Positions 51,885 to 60,512 of a DNA stretch of 64,000 nt are shown in pieces. Below the pieces are notes generated by a model. The model was given only the letters and a program-made list of their open reading frames with translations, did no database searches and had not been told where the DNA came from. This DNA is from Microbispora triticiradicis (GTDB lineage Bacteria; Actinomycetota; Actinomycetes; Streptosporangiales; Streptosporangiaceae). The DNA lies in NCBI GenBank assembly GCA_003260025.2, contig QFZU02000089.1:1-64000 (forward strand). Reading direction: 5' to 3'. Each line of letters begins with the position of its first letter. Positions within the stretch are counted from its first letter, which is position 1. The position numbers were made by a program, and so were the translations under genes.

Positions 51885-53488
51885 GCGGAATCGAGGCACC
51901 GGTCGGCATCGTCGGCGCCGGGCCGGTGGGACTGGTCGCGGCGCTGCGGCTGGCCGGCCACGGAGTGCCGTGCGTGCTGCTGGAGGCGAACCCGCACCTG
52001 GTCAAGCAGGGATCCAAGGCGTGCCTGATCCAGGGCGACGTCCTGGAGGTGCTGGACAAGTTCGGCTGCGCGGACCCGATCGCCGAGGAAGGCGTGACCT
52101 GGGACGTCGCCCGGACCTACGTGCGCAACCGGGAGATCAGGGCGGCTCGGTTTCCCCGCGGACCCGGCTTCGGGCCGTTCGTCAACATCTCGCAGCACCG
52201 CATCGAGCAGATCCTGGTGCGGGCGGCGGAGGCCGAGCCCCTCTGCGAGCTGCGGTGGGACCACGAGGTGATCGACGTGCGCCAGGACGAGGACGGGGTC
52301 ACCGTCCGCGTGCGCACCGGCACGGGTGAGCGGGAGCTCGCCTTCTCCTACCTCGTCGCCTGCGACGGCGTGCGCAGCCGGCTCCGGGAGCTGATGGGCG
52401 TCCGGTGGACCGGCTACACCCACCGCGACCGGTTCCTGATCACCGACATCAAGGCCAAGCTGCCGCTGGCGCAGGAGCGGCACTTCCACTACGACCCGCA
52501 CTTCAACCCCGGCCGGCAGCTCGTCATGCACCCGCAGCCGCACGACATCTGGCGCATCGACTGGCAGTTGCCGCCGGACGCCGACATCGACGCCGAGCGT
52601 GCGGACGGGCGATTCGACCAGCGGGTCAGGGCGGTCATCGGCGACATTCCGTACGAGGTGGACTGGGTCAGCACCTACCGCTTCCACCAGCGGGTGGTCG
52701 AGCGGCTCCGGGTGGGCCGGGTGCTGTTCGCCGGCGACGCGGCGCACGCGCTGCCGCCGTACGGCTCGCGCGGCATGAACAGCGGCATCCAGGACGCCGA
52801 CAACCTCGCCTGGAAGCTCGCGCTCGTCCTGTCCGGCCGCAGCGGCGAGGAACTGCTGGACAGCTACCACACCGAGCGGTACGCCGCCGCGCTGGAGAAC
52901 CTGCGGGTGACCGAGGCGACCATCCGCTTCATGGTGCCGCCCAACCTGGTCAGGCGCTGGACCCGCGCGGCGCTGCTGCGCCTGTCGCGCATCCTCGGCC
53001 TCGCCCGCCGCCACGTCAACAGCGGCAAGATGGCCGAGCCCTACACCTACACCGACTCCCCCATCGTCGAGCGGGGACACCCGCTGCTGGGAGCGTTCGC
53101 GCCCGACGGCGAGGTCACCGTGGACGGCGTGCCGACCCGGCTGCGCCGGCTTCTCGGCGCGGGATTCACCGGGCTGGTCTTCGCGCCCGGCGTGGCCGAG
53201 GCGCTCCCGGTCGTCGAGGCCGCGCGGGCGCGGCCGTGGGACCTCCCCGCCCGCCTCGTGATCGTGGTCCCCCCGGACGCCCCGGCGGCCGCGGCGCCCG
53301 CCGGGACCACCCTCGCCCGGGCCACCGGGCCTGCGCTGCCGGAGACGTACGGCGGGCTGGACCAGCCGGTGTGGTGGCTGGCCCGGCCCGACGGCCACCT
53401 GTCCGCCACCGGCGGGTCCGGCGAGCGGTTCGCGGCCGCACTGCGCGCCTCGGCGTCCGCCGGGGAGCTTTCGCTCGCGAAGGGCTGA
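51881..53488 (+). CDS. FAD-dependent aromatic hydroxylase (class A flavoprotein monooxygenase)
   Basis: The 535-residue enzyme has the FAD motifs VGIVGAGPVGLVAALRLA, the DG motif ACDGVRSRLR and GD motif FAGDAAHALPPYGSRGMNSG with DADNLAWKLA, as in the MhpA/phenol hydroxylase branch. NAD(P)H and O2 would be used to hydroxylate an aromatic ring. In this operon the ring is probably kynurenine, anthranilate or a derivative, making a 3-hydroxyanthranilate-like unit. It overlaps the second dioxygenase-like gene by GTGA, so it is translationally coupled. Confidence 0.9.
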   Translation: MSGIEAPVGIVGAGPVGLVAALRLAGHGVPCVLLEANPHLVKQGSKACLIQGDVLEVLDKFGCADPIAEEGVTWDVARTYVRNREIRAARFPRGPGFGPFVNISQHRIEQILVRAAEAEPLCELRWDHEVIDVRQDEDGVTVRVRTGTGERELAFSYLVACDGVRSRLRELMGVRWTGYTHRDRFLITDIKAKLPLAQERHFHYDPHFNPGRQLVMHPQPHDIWRIDWQLPPDADIDAERADGRFDQRVRAVIGDIPYEVDWVSTYRFHQRVVERLRVGRVLFAGDAAHALPPYGSRGMNSGIQDADNLAWKLALVLSGRSGEELLDSYHTERYAAALENLRVTEATIRFMVPPNLVRRWTRAALLRLSRILGLARRHVNSGKMAEPYTYTDSPIVERGHPLLGAFAPDGEVTVDGVPTRLRRLLGAGFTGLVFAPGVAEALPVVEAARARPWDLPARLVIVVPPDAPAAAAPAGTTLARATGPALPETYGGLDQPVWWLARPDGHLSATGGSGERFAAALRASASAGELSLAKG

Positions 53489-53544
53489 CCGCCCCCTCCT
53501 CTCACCTGTCCTCCCACCCGTCCTCCCGACCAGGTCCGATTCCT

Positions 53545-53561
53545 CCCCGCCGGAGGCGGGG
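53545..53561 (+). terminator. GC hairpin with T-rich tail inside the kynurenine operon
   Basis: ccccgcc and ggcgggg flank the loop gga, followed by ttcttc, in the 94-bp gap between the FAD hydroxylase and the Rieske gene. It resembles an intrinsic terminator and may lower expression of the last two genes. Confidence 0.5.
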
Positions 53562-53581
53562 TTCTTCCCCGGAGGTAACCG

Positions 53582-53980
53582 ATGAGCCCTACCTACAGCC
53601 GACGCGCCGTACTCGCGGGGACGGGCGCGGCCGCCGCGGCCGCCGCGCTCTCCGGGTGCGAGGTCGCCCGTACGGCGGACGCGCCGCCGAGCGGCACCTC
53701 CCTCGGCCGGACCGGCGACGTGCCCGTCGGCGGCGGGCACGTGCTCTCCGATCTCGACGTCGTGGTGACGCAGCCGGAGGCCGGCACATTCAAGGCGTTC
53801 TCCGCGCTGTGCACCCACCGCGGCTGCCGGGTGGACGAGGTGTCGGACGGCGAGATCGTCTGCCCCTGCCACGTCAGCAGGTTCGCCATCACCGACGGAT
53901 CGGTCACCTTCGGCCCGGCGGACCAGCCGCTGCCCGCCTTCAAGCTGAAGGTGTCCGGCGACGAGATCGTGGTGGCCTGA
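53582..53980 (+). CDS. Tat-exported Rieske [2Fe-2S] lipoprotein
   Basis: The 132-residue protein starts with a twin-arginine signal (SRRAVLAG), an Ala-rich hydrophobic stretch and a lipobox ending LSGC, then a Rieske domain with CTHRGC and CPCHVSRF cluster ligands. It would sit on the outer face of the membrane as an electron carrier. This is unexpected inside a cytosolic kynurenine operon. GGAGG lies just before the ATG. It ends two bases before the formamidase gene. The partner is unknown; arsenite-oxidase or cytochrome-bc Rieske relatives are possible. Confidence 0.88.
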   Translation: MSPTYSRRAVLAGTGAAAAAAALSGCEVARTADAPPSGTSLGRTGDVPVGGGHVLSDLDVVVTQPEAGTFKAFSALCTHRGCRVDEVSDGEIVCPCHVSRFAITDGSVTFGPADQPLPAFKLKVSGDEIVVA

Positions 53981-53981
53981 C

Positions 53982-54758
53982 ATGGGGCTGCTCACCGAGC
54001 TCGTCCACGCGATGCGCCGCGGCGTCGTCGAGGTCGTCGACCTGACCGCCCCTCTCTCCGAGCAGACGCCGATCATCAAGCTGCCGCCGGAGCGGGGCCA
54101 GCCGTGGCCGTTCTCCCGCGAGGTCATCAGCGACTACGACGCCGCCGGGCCCACCGTCTACTGGAACAACATCCGCCTGTCGGAGCACACCGGCACGCAC
54201 TTCGACGCGCCCGTGCACTGGTTGTCGGGCAAGGGCACCCACGACGTGTCGGAGGTGCCGCCCGGGCGTCTCGTGGGGCCGGCCGTCGTGCTCGACTTCA
54301 CCGCGGAGGCGGCGGGCGATCCCGACTTCCTGCTGCGCCGCGAACACGTCGAGCGCTGGCAGGAGAGCCACGGCGAGCTTCCGGAGGGCGGCTGGCTGCT
54401 CTACCGCACCGGCTGGGACGCCCGCCGCGAGGACCCCGCGCGGTTCCTCAACGAGGGGCACACGCCCGGCGTCGCACCGGAGTGCGCGCGCTGGCTGGCC
54501 GAGCAGACCCCGGTCATCGGCATCGGCGTGGAGACCGTGGGCACCGACGCCGGCCTCGCGGGCGAGTTCGCGGACCGTCCGTACCCGTGTCACTGGTACT
54601 TCCACGGCGCGGGGAAGTACGGCCTGACGCAGTTGCGCAACCTCTCTCTGCTGCCGCCCACCGGCGCCGTGCTGATGGTGGGGCCGCTGCCCATCGTGGG
54701 CGGCTCGGGCAGCCCCACCAGGGCGCTCGCCCTGGTGGAGCATCAGGGACCGGCCTGA
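53982..54758 (+). CDS. Cyclase-family hydrolase, probable N-formylkynurenine formamidase
   Basis: The 258-residue metal-dependent hydrolase has the KynB/cyclase motif SEHTGTHFDAPVHW with SGKGTHDVSE, and GIGVETVGTD later. In a tryptophan operon the expected job is hydrolysis of N-formylkynurenine to kynurenine and formate. Other cyclase-family members act on isatin or related amides. It is the last gene of the plus-strand operon, converging with the acetyltransferase-like gene 43 bp away. Confidence 0.85.
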   Translation: MGLLTELVHAMRRGVVEVVDLTAPLSEQTPIIKLPPERGQPWPFSREVISDYDAAGPTVYWNNIRLSEHTGTHFDAPVHWLSGKGTHDVSEVPPGRLVGPAVVLDFTAEAAGDPDFLLRREHVERWQESHGELPEGGWLLYRTGWDARREDPARFLNEGHTPGVAPECARWLAEQTPVIGIGVETVGTDAGLAGEFADRPYPCHWYFHGAGKYGLTQLRNLSLLPPTGAVLMVGPLPIVGGSGSPTRALALVEHQGPA

Positions 54759-54801
54759 CGGCGCTCCCTCAAGGGACCAGGCGAGGGGGCCGGACGGGGA
54801 T

Positions 54802-55758
54802 TCAGCCGATCCGCACCAGGCCGACGCCGGTGAGGAACGGCGCCCGGTACGGCCCCAGGTCCTGATCCGGGTCGGTGGTGTCCTCGCCGGTCAGCACGTC
54901 CAGGCGCAGCGGGGTGTCGAAGGTGATCTCGCCGGCTCCCGCGTCGTCGGCGATGGCGTACGAGATCAGCAGCGACGGCTCGGTGAGCGTGTCCAGGCGG
55001 AGCACCCGGGTGGCCTCGTCGGGGTCGTCCATCGTGCCGAACAACCGCGCCGGGATCGGGGTGAAGCCCAGCCGGCTCTTGAAGCGGAACAGCCCCGGCT
55101 TGGCGATGTGGCCGTAGAGCGCGGGGTCGGTGCCCAGGGAGACGCTCTGGTACCCCAGCTCGCGGGCCTTCGCGAACACCCGCATGTACATGGCGCGGAC
55201 GATGCGGTGCTGCCGGCTGTCCTGGGTCGTCGTCACGAACCGGATCACCACGGTCGAGGCGTCGGCGCGCTTGCGGCACATGCAGCACCCCACGAGCGTG
55301 TCGTCCTCGAACGCCTGGACGGCGAAGTAGTCCTCGCGCATGCCGAGGATCTCCTCGCGCTCCATGCTCGCGTACGGCACGCCGTGCCGCATGCCGCCGA
55401 TGTGCGGCTCGTACAGCTTGAGGAAGTCGTCGAAGACGAGGTCGTCCACCGGGTCGGCCACGTCCATCCGGACGTCGCGCCCGGCCGCGTAGCGCAACCC
55501 GAGACGCACGTTGCGCCGCTCCTGCACCGACAGCCGGCTCAGGAACTCCTCCTCCGACGCGGCGACCGGGGCCATCCACGTGATCCACGAGGGGTGGACG
55601 GCGAAACCCGCGGCCCGCAGCCGCGGCCACGACTCCGGGGGCGGGTCCACGACCCGGACCAGGTCCAGCTCGCCCCGGTGGCGCTCCCAGTCACCGTTCT
55701 CGGCTTCGCCGACGTCGACCAGCCCAATCGTCAGGCCGTTCACCGTCTCGATCTTCAC
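54802..55758 (-). CDS. GNAT/FemAB-like acyl- or aminoacyl-transferase (first)
   Basis: The 318-residue protein resembles the FemAB/BioF2-like GNAT group: SVQERRNVRLGLRYAAG, DDFLKLYEPHIGGMRHG, TLVGCCMCRKRADASTVVIRF and ARELGYQSVSLG. Such proteins transfer acyl groups from CoA or amino acids from tRNA. GTG 55758 has AGGAGGAG in front. It is the last gene of a minus-strand operon with a second member of the group, an exporter and a hydroxylase. Attachment of an amino acid to the product, or self-protection, are possibilities. Confidence 0.65.
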   Translation of the reverse strand: MKIETVNGLTIGLVDVGEAENGDWERHRGELDLVRVVDPPPESWPRLRAAGFAVHPSWITWMAPVAASEEEFLSRLSVQERRNVRLGLRYAAGRDVRMDVADPVDDLVFDDFLKLYEPHIGGMRHGVPYASMEREEILGMREDYFAVQAFEDDTLVGCCMCRKRADASTVVIRFVTTTQDSRQHRIVRAMYMRVFAKARELGYQSVSLGTDPALYGHIAKPGLFRFKSRLGFTPIPARLFGTMDDPDEATRVLRLDTLTEPSLLISYAIADDAGAGEITFDTPLRLDVLTGEDTTDPDQDLGPYRAPFLTGVGLVRIG

Positions 55759-55825
55759 TGTCTCCTCCTGGGCCGGTCGTGACCGTCCCGCCGGGCCGCG
55801 CCGCCCGGCGGGACGGGACGACGGT

Positions 55826-56842
55826 TCACGCCGCGGACGGGATCCGCCGGGTCGCGGGGATCTCCAGCCGGCGCTCGGCCGTCCCCCTGCGGGTCCGCAG
55901 GATGACGGTCGGGGCCGCGCCGTCGGGCACGACCTGGATGGTGCGCTCCTCCATCCAGCCGGTGAAGCGGAACTCGCCCTCGCCCACGTGGACGAGACCG
56001 AAGGTGGGCTCACCGTCCAGCGTCAGGACCAGGCGGTTACCGTCGTCGTCGCTGTTCACGGTCGCCGCGAGCTTCGGCTGGGGCAGCAGGAACTGGCCCT
56101 CCGCCTCCTCCCAGTCGGCGAAGGACGCGGGGATCTCGAACGCGCAGTGGTAGCGCTCGGGGTCGTCCAGCGGCGCCGTGGGACGGGCGTAGAGCACCTC
56201 GTCGGCGGACAGCGTCTCGAGGAAGTCCGGGGGGAACAGGCTCAGCGTCTCCGGTGTGATCAGCGTGTCGATTATCATGTGGATGCGCTTGTCCTGGCCG
56301 GTGTTGAGCACCTGGTGCCACCGGCCGAAGTCGCCGAACCAGAACGTGCCCGGCTGCCACCGGTGCTCCACCCCTTCGATGATCAGGGCGGCCCCGGGGT
56401 TGGTCGTGATCGGCACGTGCAGCCGCAGGTTCCCCCACGGGAAGCCGACCTTGGTGTCGAAGTGGACCTCGCCGATCGCGCCCGGCCCGAGCGCGAGCAA
56501 CCGCACGCAGCGCAGGGGGGCCGGAACCGAGGCCAGGATCTCGGCGAAGTAGGGGGCCTGGGCGAGCCAGGGCGTGTCGGCGAACTCGTCCAGGCCCGCA
56601 CCGCCGGGGTCGGTGCGCTCGGGACGGCCCGTCGGGCTGCGGAGCGGCAGCGCGCGCCAGTCGTAGGGCGCCCGCTCGGCCAGCCCGGCGGAGGTGAAGG
56701 TCTGCTGCAACGACCACTGGTGGTCGTCCAGGCGGTCCAGATCCTCGAGAAGCCGCGCGACGTCGAAGGTGGGCAGCAACCGGGCGGCCGCGGGATGACC
56801 GCAGACGATGGGTTCCAAGACCTGCTGGTGCGTGACACTCAT
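55826..56842 (-). CDS. Aspartyl/asparaginyl beta-hydroxylase-like oxygenase
   Basis: The 338-residue protein has the Asp/Arg-hydroxylase core: GAIGEVHFDTKVGFPWGNLRLHVPI with the first iron-site His and Asp, IIEGVEHRWQPGTFWFGDFGRWHQVLN, then the Arg of KRIHMIIDTLI. It is a cupin-fold Fe(II)/2-oxoglutarate oxygenase acting on free, carrier-bound or peptide-bound residues. About 100 additional C-terminal residues form a beta-rich domain I do not recognise. ATG 56842 is preferred; the open frame upstream overlaps the exporter gene. Confidence 0.82.
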   Translation of the reverse strand: MSVTHQQVLEPIVCGHPAAARLLPTFDVARLLEDLDRLDDHQWSLQQTFTSAGLAERAPYDWRALPLRSPTGRPERTDPGGAGLDEFADTPWLAQAPYFAEILASVPAPLRCVRLLALGPGAIGEVHFDTKVGFPWGNLRLHVPITTNPGAALIIEGVEHRWQPGTFWFGDFGRWHQVLNTGQDKRIHMIIDTLITPETLSLFPPDFLETLSADEVLYARPTAPLDDPERYHCAFEIPASFADWEEAEGQFLLPQPKLAATVNSDDDGNRLVLTLDGEPTFGLVHVGEGEFRFTGWMEERTIQVVPDGAAPTVILRTRRGTAERRLEIPATRRIPSAA

Positions 56843-56903
56843 GAGCTCGATCTCTCCGCATTCTGCTCGACAAGTCCGACGATCACTGTCACCCGAGCCG
56901 ATA

Positions 56904-58211
56904 TCAGGATGGTCTCTGCGAGGTCTCCTGCGCCGCCACCGCCGCCTCCGTGCTCTCGGGGGCCGGGGTGGTTCCGGTGGTCTCGGCGGTTCCGGCGGTC
57001 GCCGTGGGTTCGGCCGCCCGCGGGCCGCGGAACCGCCCGGACACTGCCGCCAGCCCCACCAGCGCGACCACGCAGAGCACGCCGAGCAGCAGGAAGGAGG
57101 TGGCGCCGGTCCAGCCGAACAGGGCGACACCGATGATCGGGCCGATCACGTTGCCGGAGTCGCCGATGAAACCGAACAGCCCGAACGCCTTCCCCTGACG
57201 GCTCATCGCCGAGCGAAGCTCGATGAGGCCCCGCCGTGCGGTCAGGTAGAGCACCGCGGCACCGGCCATGCACAGGACGAAGGACGCCGCGACCGGCACC
57301 ACCTCCGCGCTCAGGGTCAGGCCCGCCAGGCCGAGTGCCATGAGCGTCATGCCGGCGCGGATCAGGGTCATCAGCCGCAGCCGCTCGGTGTAACGGCCGA
57401 GCGCCCAGGTGAACAGGGCGAAGGTGGCCAGGCCGACGGAGAAGACCACCGAGATCGTGCCGCGTACCGAGCCGTCCCGCCCGGCGCTCAGGTAGAGCGG
57501 CAGCATCGGCTCGAAGGCCGAGTAGATCACGTTGGCGAACAGGTCCAGCGCGCCCAGCGCGAGCACCCACAACCACCAGGGGCCCGCCGAGCCCGCGCCC
57601 GCGCCGTCCGCCGCCGGCGCGTCGTCCGCCTCGGCCTCCTCGGGCCCTTCCTCGCCGGACCGGGGAATCGCCTGGAACAGCCCGAAGGCGGTCACCGCCG
57701 TGACCGCGGCACCCGCGAAGAACAACGCCTCCAGCCCCAGCGGCGCGGCCACCCCGGTGACCAGCGGGCCGATGAGGAAGCCCGCCATCGCGGCGGTGCC
57801 GAAGTTGCCGATCAACCGGCTGCTCGACAGGCCGTACCGGCGGCACAGCAGGCCCATTCCCGCGTAGAGAGCGGGCGTCACGAGCCCCTCCCCCAGCCCC
57901 CAGCAGACGCGGCCCGCCAGCAGCGTCTGCGGGTCGCGGGCCACCGCCGTGATCACGATGCCGGCGGCGGCGATCAGCTGGGCGACGAACGCGACGTGCC
58001 CCGGCCGCCAGCGGTCCACCCACAGCCCGCCCAGCGGCTGGGACAGCGTCTTGGCCGCGGCGAACAGGGCGAAGGTCAGCGCGATCACCGTCGGGTCGGC
58101 TCCCGCGCGGTGCTGGAGCTCGGGCACGAACGGGATGAGCACGGTGTAGGAGGCGTTGACGCTCATGACCGCGATCAGCAGCAGCGCGGCACGCCTCCGG
58201 GCAGGCGTCAT
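56904..58211 (-). CDS. MFS exporter
   Basis: The 435-residue protein has 12 hydrophobic segments with a charged central loop (EEGPEEAEADDAP) and the MFS motif-A region GGLWVDRWRPGHV. Drug/metabolite efflux is likely, so this is a candidate for product export and self-resistance. The ATG overlaps the stop of the upstream GNAT gene (TGATG). It belongs to the operon driven by the phased-repeat promoter at 59.4 kb, which supports a role in the cluster. Confidence 0.9.
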   Translation of the reverse strand: MTPARRRAALLLIAVMSVNASYTVLIPFVPELQHRAGADPTVIALTFALFAAAKTLSQPLGGLWVDRWRPGHVAFVAQLIAAAGIVITAVARDPQTLLAGRVCWGLGEGLVTPALYAGMGLLCRRYGLSSSRLIGNFGTAAMAGFLIGPLVTGVAAPLGLEALFFAGAAVTAVTAFGLFQAIPRSGEEGPEEAEADDAPAADGAGAGSAGPWWLWVLALGALDLFANVIYSAFEPMLPLYLSAGRDGSVRGTISVVFSVGLATFALFTWALGRYTERLRLMTLIRAGMTLMALGLAGLTLSAEVVPVAASFVLCMAGAAVLYLTARRGLIELRSAMSRQGKAFGLFGFIGDSGNVIGPIIGVALFGWTGATSFLLLGVLCVVALVGLAAVSGRFRGPRAAEPTATAGTAETTGTTPAPESTEAAVAAQETSQRPS

Positions 58212-59284
58212 CAATGCGCCTCGATGTAGTCGAACAGCACCCAGTGCATGTGTGCGATGTCCACGCTGAGGTCGGGTTGCGGCCGCGGCGTGTAGACCAG
58301 GGCGTACAGGTTGGTCCCGGTCAGGCCGTGCCGCTCCTTGAAGCGGTAGTTGTCCCGGCCCCACTCGATGCGGCGCATGCCGTTCTCGTAGGCCCACCGG
58401 GTGCCGCCGTACATCAGCGCGATGTAGGTGCTGTATTCGTTCAGCGTCGCGTATTCGACCCCGCCGCACATGTACGTGACCTCGTCGCCGCGGCGGAACG
58501 CGAAGAACGCGCCGACGAGCCGATCGTCGAGCTTCGCGGTGAGCAGCATCGCCCCGGGCACCCGCAGCATGGAGTGCAGCGCCTCCTGGTCGAACAGCGC
58601 CGGCCAGTCGTTCTTGTCGCTCGTGTCGACGGTCAGCGGGTAGGCCGCAGGGACCAGGTCGTGCGCCGCGTCGCCCTCGACCATCTCGACGCGCAGCCCG
58701 CGCTCGGTTGCCCGGCGCAGCCGCCGCGCGACGTCCCGCCGGATCTTGTTCGGCAGGCGCTCGTGCACGTGGGCCTCGTAGTCGCGCGACATCTCGCAGG
58801 AGTACGTGCGCTCCAGCAGCACCCGGCCCGTCGGGGGGCCCACGGTGGCCACCCAGTCGGCCACGCCCGCCTTGGTGAGGTTGGGCACGACCAGCGTCTC
58901 CGCCTCGCCATCGGCGATCCACCCCATCGCGGTGTCGTACGCGCCGCGGATCAGATCGGCGGGCACCGGGCCGCGCTTGCTGTACATCGAGTACGTCGAC
59001 CCGGCGAAGATGATCGGGTTGCCGAACCTGCCCACCAGGTCGACCTGCACCTCGTACCCGTGCCAGAAGGGCGACCGGGTGGTGAGGTAGAGCGGCAGCA
59101 CGGACGACCCGTCCGCGCCCTCGGGCCGGGTGTGGACGTAGGCGTGGCGCACGCGGTGCTCGATGGGGTTGTTCTCCCACTCGCGCAGCCACCCCTGGGA
59201 GTCGTAGAGGCAGCTTGCGATCACCTGGTCCGGCACGTGGTCGGACAGCGACCATCCGGAGGCGACATCGGTGAGCGTCGTCAT
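58211..59284 (-). CDS. GNAT/FemAB-like acyl- or aminoacyl-transferase (second)
   Basis: The 357-residue protein has the BioF2/FemAB-like C-terminal domain: GAFFAFRRGDEVTYMCGG, LNEYSTYIALMYGG and RRIEWGRDNYRFKERHGL. An N-terminal half (PFWHGYEVQVDLVGRFGNP) completes a double-GNAT fold. It is the first gene of the operon, with GGAGGA before the ATG. The two GNAT-like proteins of this operon are not close copies. Transfer of an acyl or aminoacyl group to an amine of the product is inferred from the fold only. Confidence 0.7.
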   Translation of the reverse strand: MTTLTDVASGWSLSDHVPDQVIASCLYDSQGWLREWENNPIEHRVRHAYVHTRPEGADGSSVLPLYLTTRSPFWHGYEVQVDLVGRFGNPIIFAGSTYSMYSKRGPVPADLIRGAYDTAMGWIADGEAETLVVPNLTKAGVADWVATVGPPTGRVLLERTYSCEMSRDYEAHVHERLPNKIRRDVARRLRRATERGLRVEMVEGDAAHDLVPAAYPLTVDTSDKNDWPALFDQEALHSMLRVPGAMLLTAKLDDRLVGAFFAFRRGDEVTYMCGGVEYATLNEYSTYIALMYGGTRWAYENGMRRIEWGRDNYRFKERHGLTGTNLYALVYTPRPQPDLSVDIAHMHWVLFDYIEAH

Positions 59285-59374
59285 ACCGGTTCTTCCTCCT
59301 CAGCCCGGCCGTGTTTCGCCTTCGACGGCGACGTCTTCTTCCACGGCGACGCCCGCGAGTCGGAGCGCCGCCAC

Positions 59375-59407
59375 ACGCTAACGAGGGGGGCTCTCACCCC
59401 GGTCTCC
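59375..59407 (-). promoter_or_regulatory. SARP-type promoter of the transferase-exporter operon
   Basis: On the minus strand GGAGAC (59407-59402) and TGAGAG (59396-59391) are 11 bp apart, followed after exactly 10 bp by TAGCGT (59380-59375), the same -10 box as the carrier operon. Confidence 0.65.
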
Positions 59408-59434
59408 CCGCCGCCGTCCGAGGCGGACGGACGG

Positions 59435-60346
59435 TCAGCGATATCCCGTCGTGTCGGCCGGCAGGCCGCGGTCCTGCACCTCGACCAGGTAGCGCCACGC
59501 GTCCGGCTGACTGCCGTCGACGTCGGTGAAGTCGTAGACCTTCGCGAGCTGCCCGCTGGACAGCGACTGGCCGTTCCAGCGCGCCACCTCGGGGTCGCAG
59601 GCCAGCGCCGCGACGGCGCGCCCCACGTACGCGGGGGTCTCGGAGATGGCGAAGTGCGGGGAGAACTTCGTGGCGTCACGCCAGTTCTCCTCGCTGACGC
59701 CGAACTGCTCCAGCATGAACTCCGAGCGCAGCCATCCGGGGGTGAGCAGCACGGCCGTGCAGCCGAACGACTTCAGCTCGTGCGCCAGCGCGAAGGCGAT
59801 GCGGCTGACCGCGCCCTTGGCCACGTCGTAGAAGAAGGAGACCCGGTAGTTGGCGGCGTTGTACTCGTCGGTGCCGTCGGTCACCTCCACCACCAGGCCG
59901 CCCGGGTTCTTGATCAGCAGAGGCAGCGCGAAGTGGCTGGTGATCGCGTGGGTGTCCACGGCCAGGCGGAGCTGGTGGAGCCCGTACTCCAGGTCCGACT
60001 CCCAGACCGGCTTGTCCCACTCCATCTTGGTCGCGCCCCAGATGTCGTTGACCAGGACGTGCAGGGCGCCCTGCTCCTTCTCGATGCGGGCGACCAGCGC
60101 CCGCACCTCGTCGGGCACGAGGTGGTCCACCCGCACCGGGATACCGTGGCCGCCGGCCGCGTCCACCAGGGCCGCGGTCTCCTCGATGGTCTCCGGCCGG
60201 TCCATCTCCGAGCGCCCGGATCCGCTCGACCGCCCGGTGCAGTAGACGGTCGCGCCCGCGGCGCCCAGTTCGACCGCTATGCCTCTGCCCGCTCCTCGGG
60301 TCGCTCCGGCGACCAGCGCGACCTTGCCCGTCAAGGATCCAGTCAT
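59435..60346 (-). CDS. Short-chain dehydrogenase/reductase
   Basis: The 303-residue NAD(P)-dependent enzyme has GATRGAGRGIAVELG near residue 14, VLVNDIWG, and a catalytic Tyr-x3-Lys (YDVAKGA). It resembles actinobacterial SDRs of unknown substrate. TACGGT lies seven bases before the ATG, suggesting a leaderless transcript. The divergent gene encodes the B12 mutase, and phased repeats lie between them. An alcohol or ketone of the product or of the mutase substrate may be its target. Confidence 0.88.
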   Translation of the reverse strand: MTGSLTGKVALVAGATRGAGRGIAVELGAAGATVYCTGRSSGSGRSEMDRPETIEETAALVDAAGGHGIPVRVDHLVPDEVRALVARIEKEQGALHVLVNDIWGATKMEWDKPVWESDLEYGLHQLRLAVDTHAITSHFALPLLIKNPGGLVVEVTDGTDEYNAANYRVSFFYDVAKGAVSRIAFALAHELKSFGCTAVLLTPGWLRSEFMLEQFGVSEENWRDATKFSPHFAISETPAYVGRAVAALACDPEVARWNGQSLSSGQLAKVYDFTDVDGSQPDAWRYLVEVQDRGLPADTTGYR

Positions 60347-60432
60347 GGAGCAAACCGTACGACGAGGTCGGCCCTGGCAAGGGGGAATGACCCCTAGTCT
60401 GTCAGGTCCGGTGCGGGTGCCCGCCGCACGCC

Positions 60433-60471
60433 CTCTCACCTGCGACTCCGGCCGATCTCGGGACGGTCTCG
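60433..60471 (-). promoter_or_regulatory. Four 11-bp-phased operator repeats between SDR and B12 mutase genes
   Basis: On the minus strand CGAGAC (60471-60466), CGAGAT (60460-60455), GGAGTC (60449-60444) and TGAGAG (60438-60433) follow each other at exactly 11 bp. No TAnnnT box is found 10 bp beyond, unlike the other cluster promoters, so which gene they serve is unclear. Confidence 0.5.
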
Positions 60472-60512
60472 GCGATTGGTCACCCCCGCACGCACCTGTC
60501 AGCCTCGGCCTC

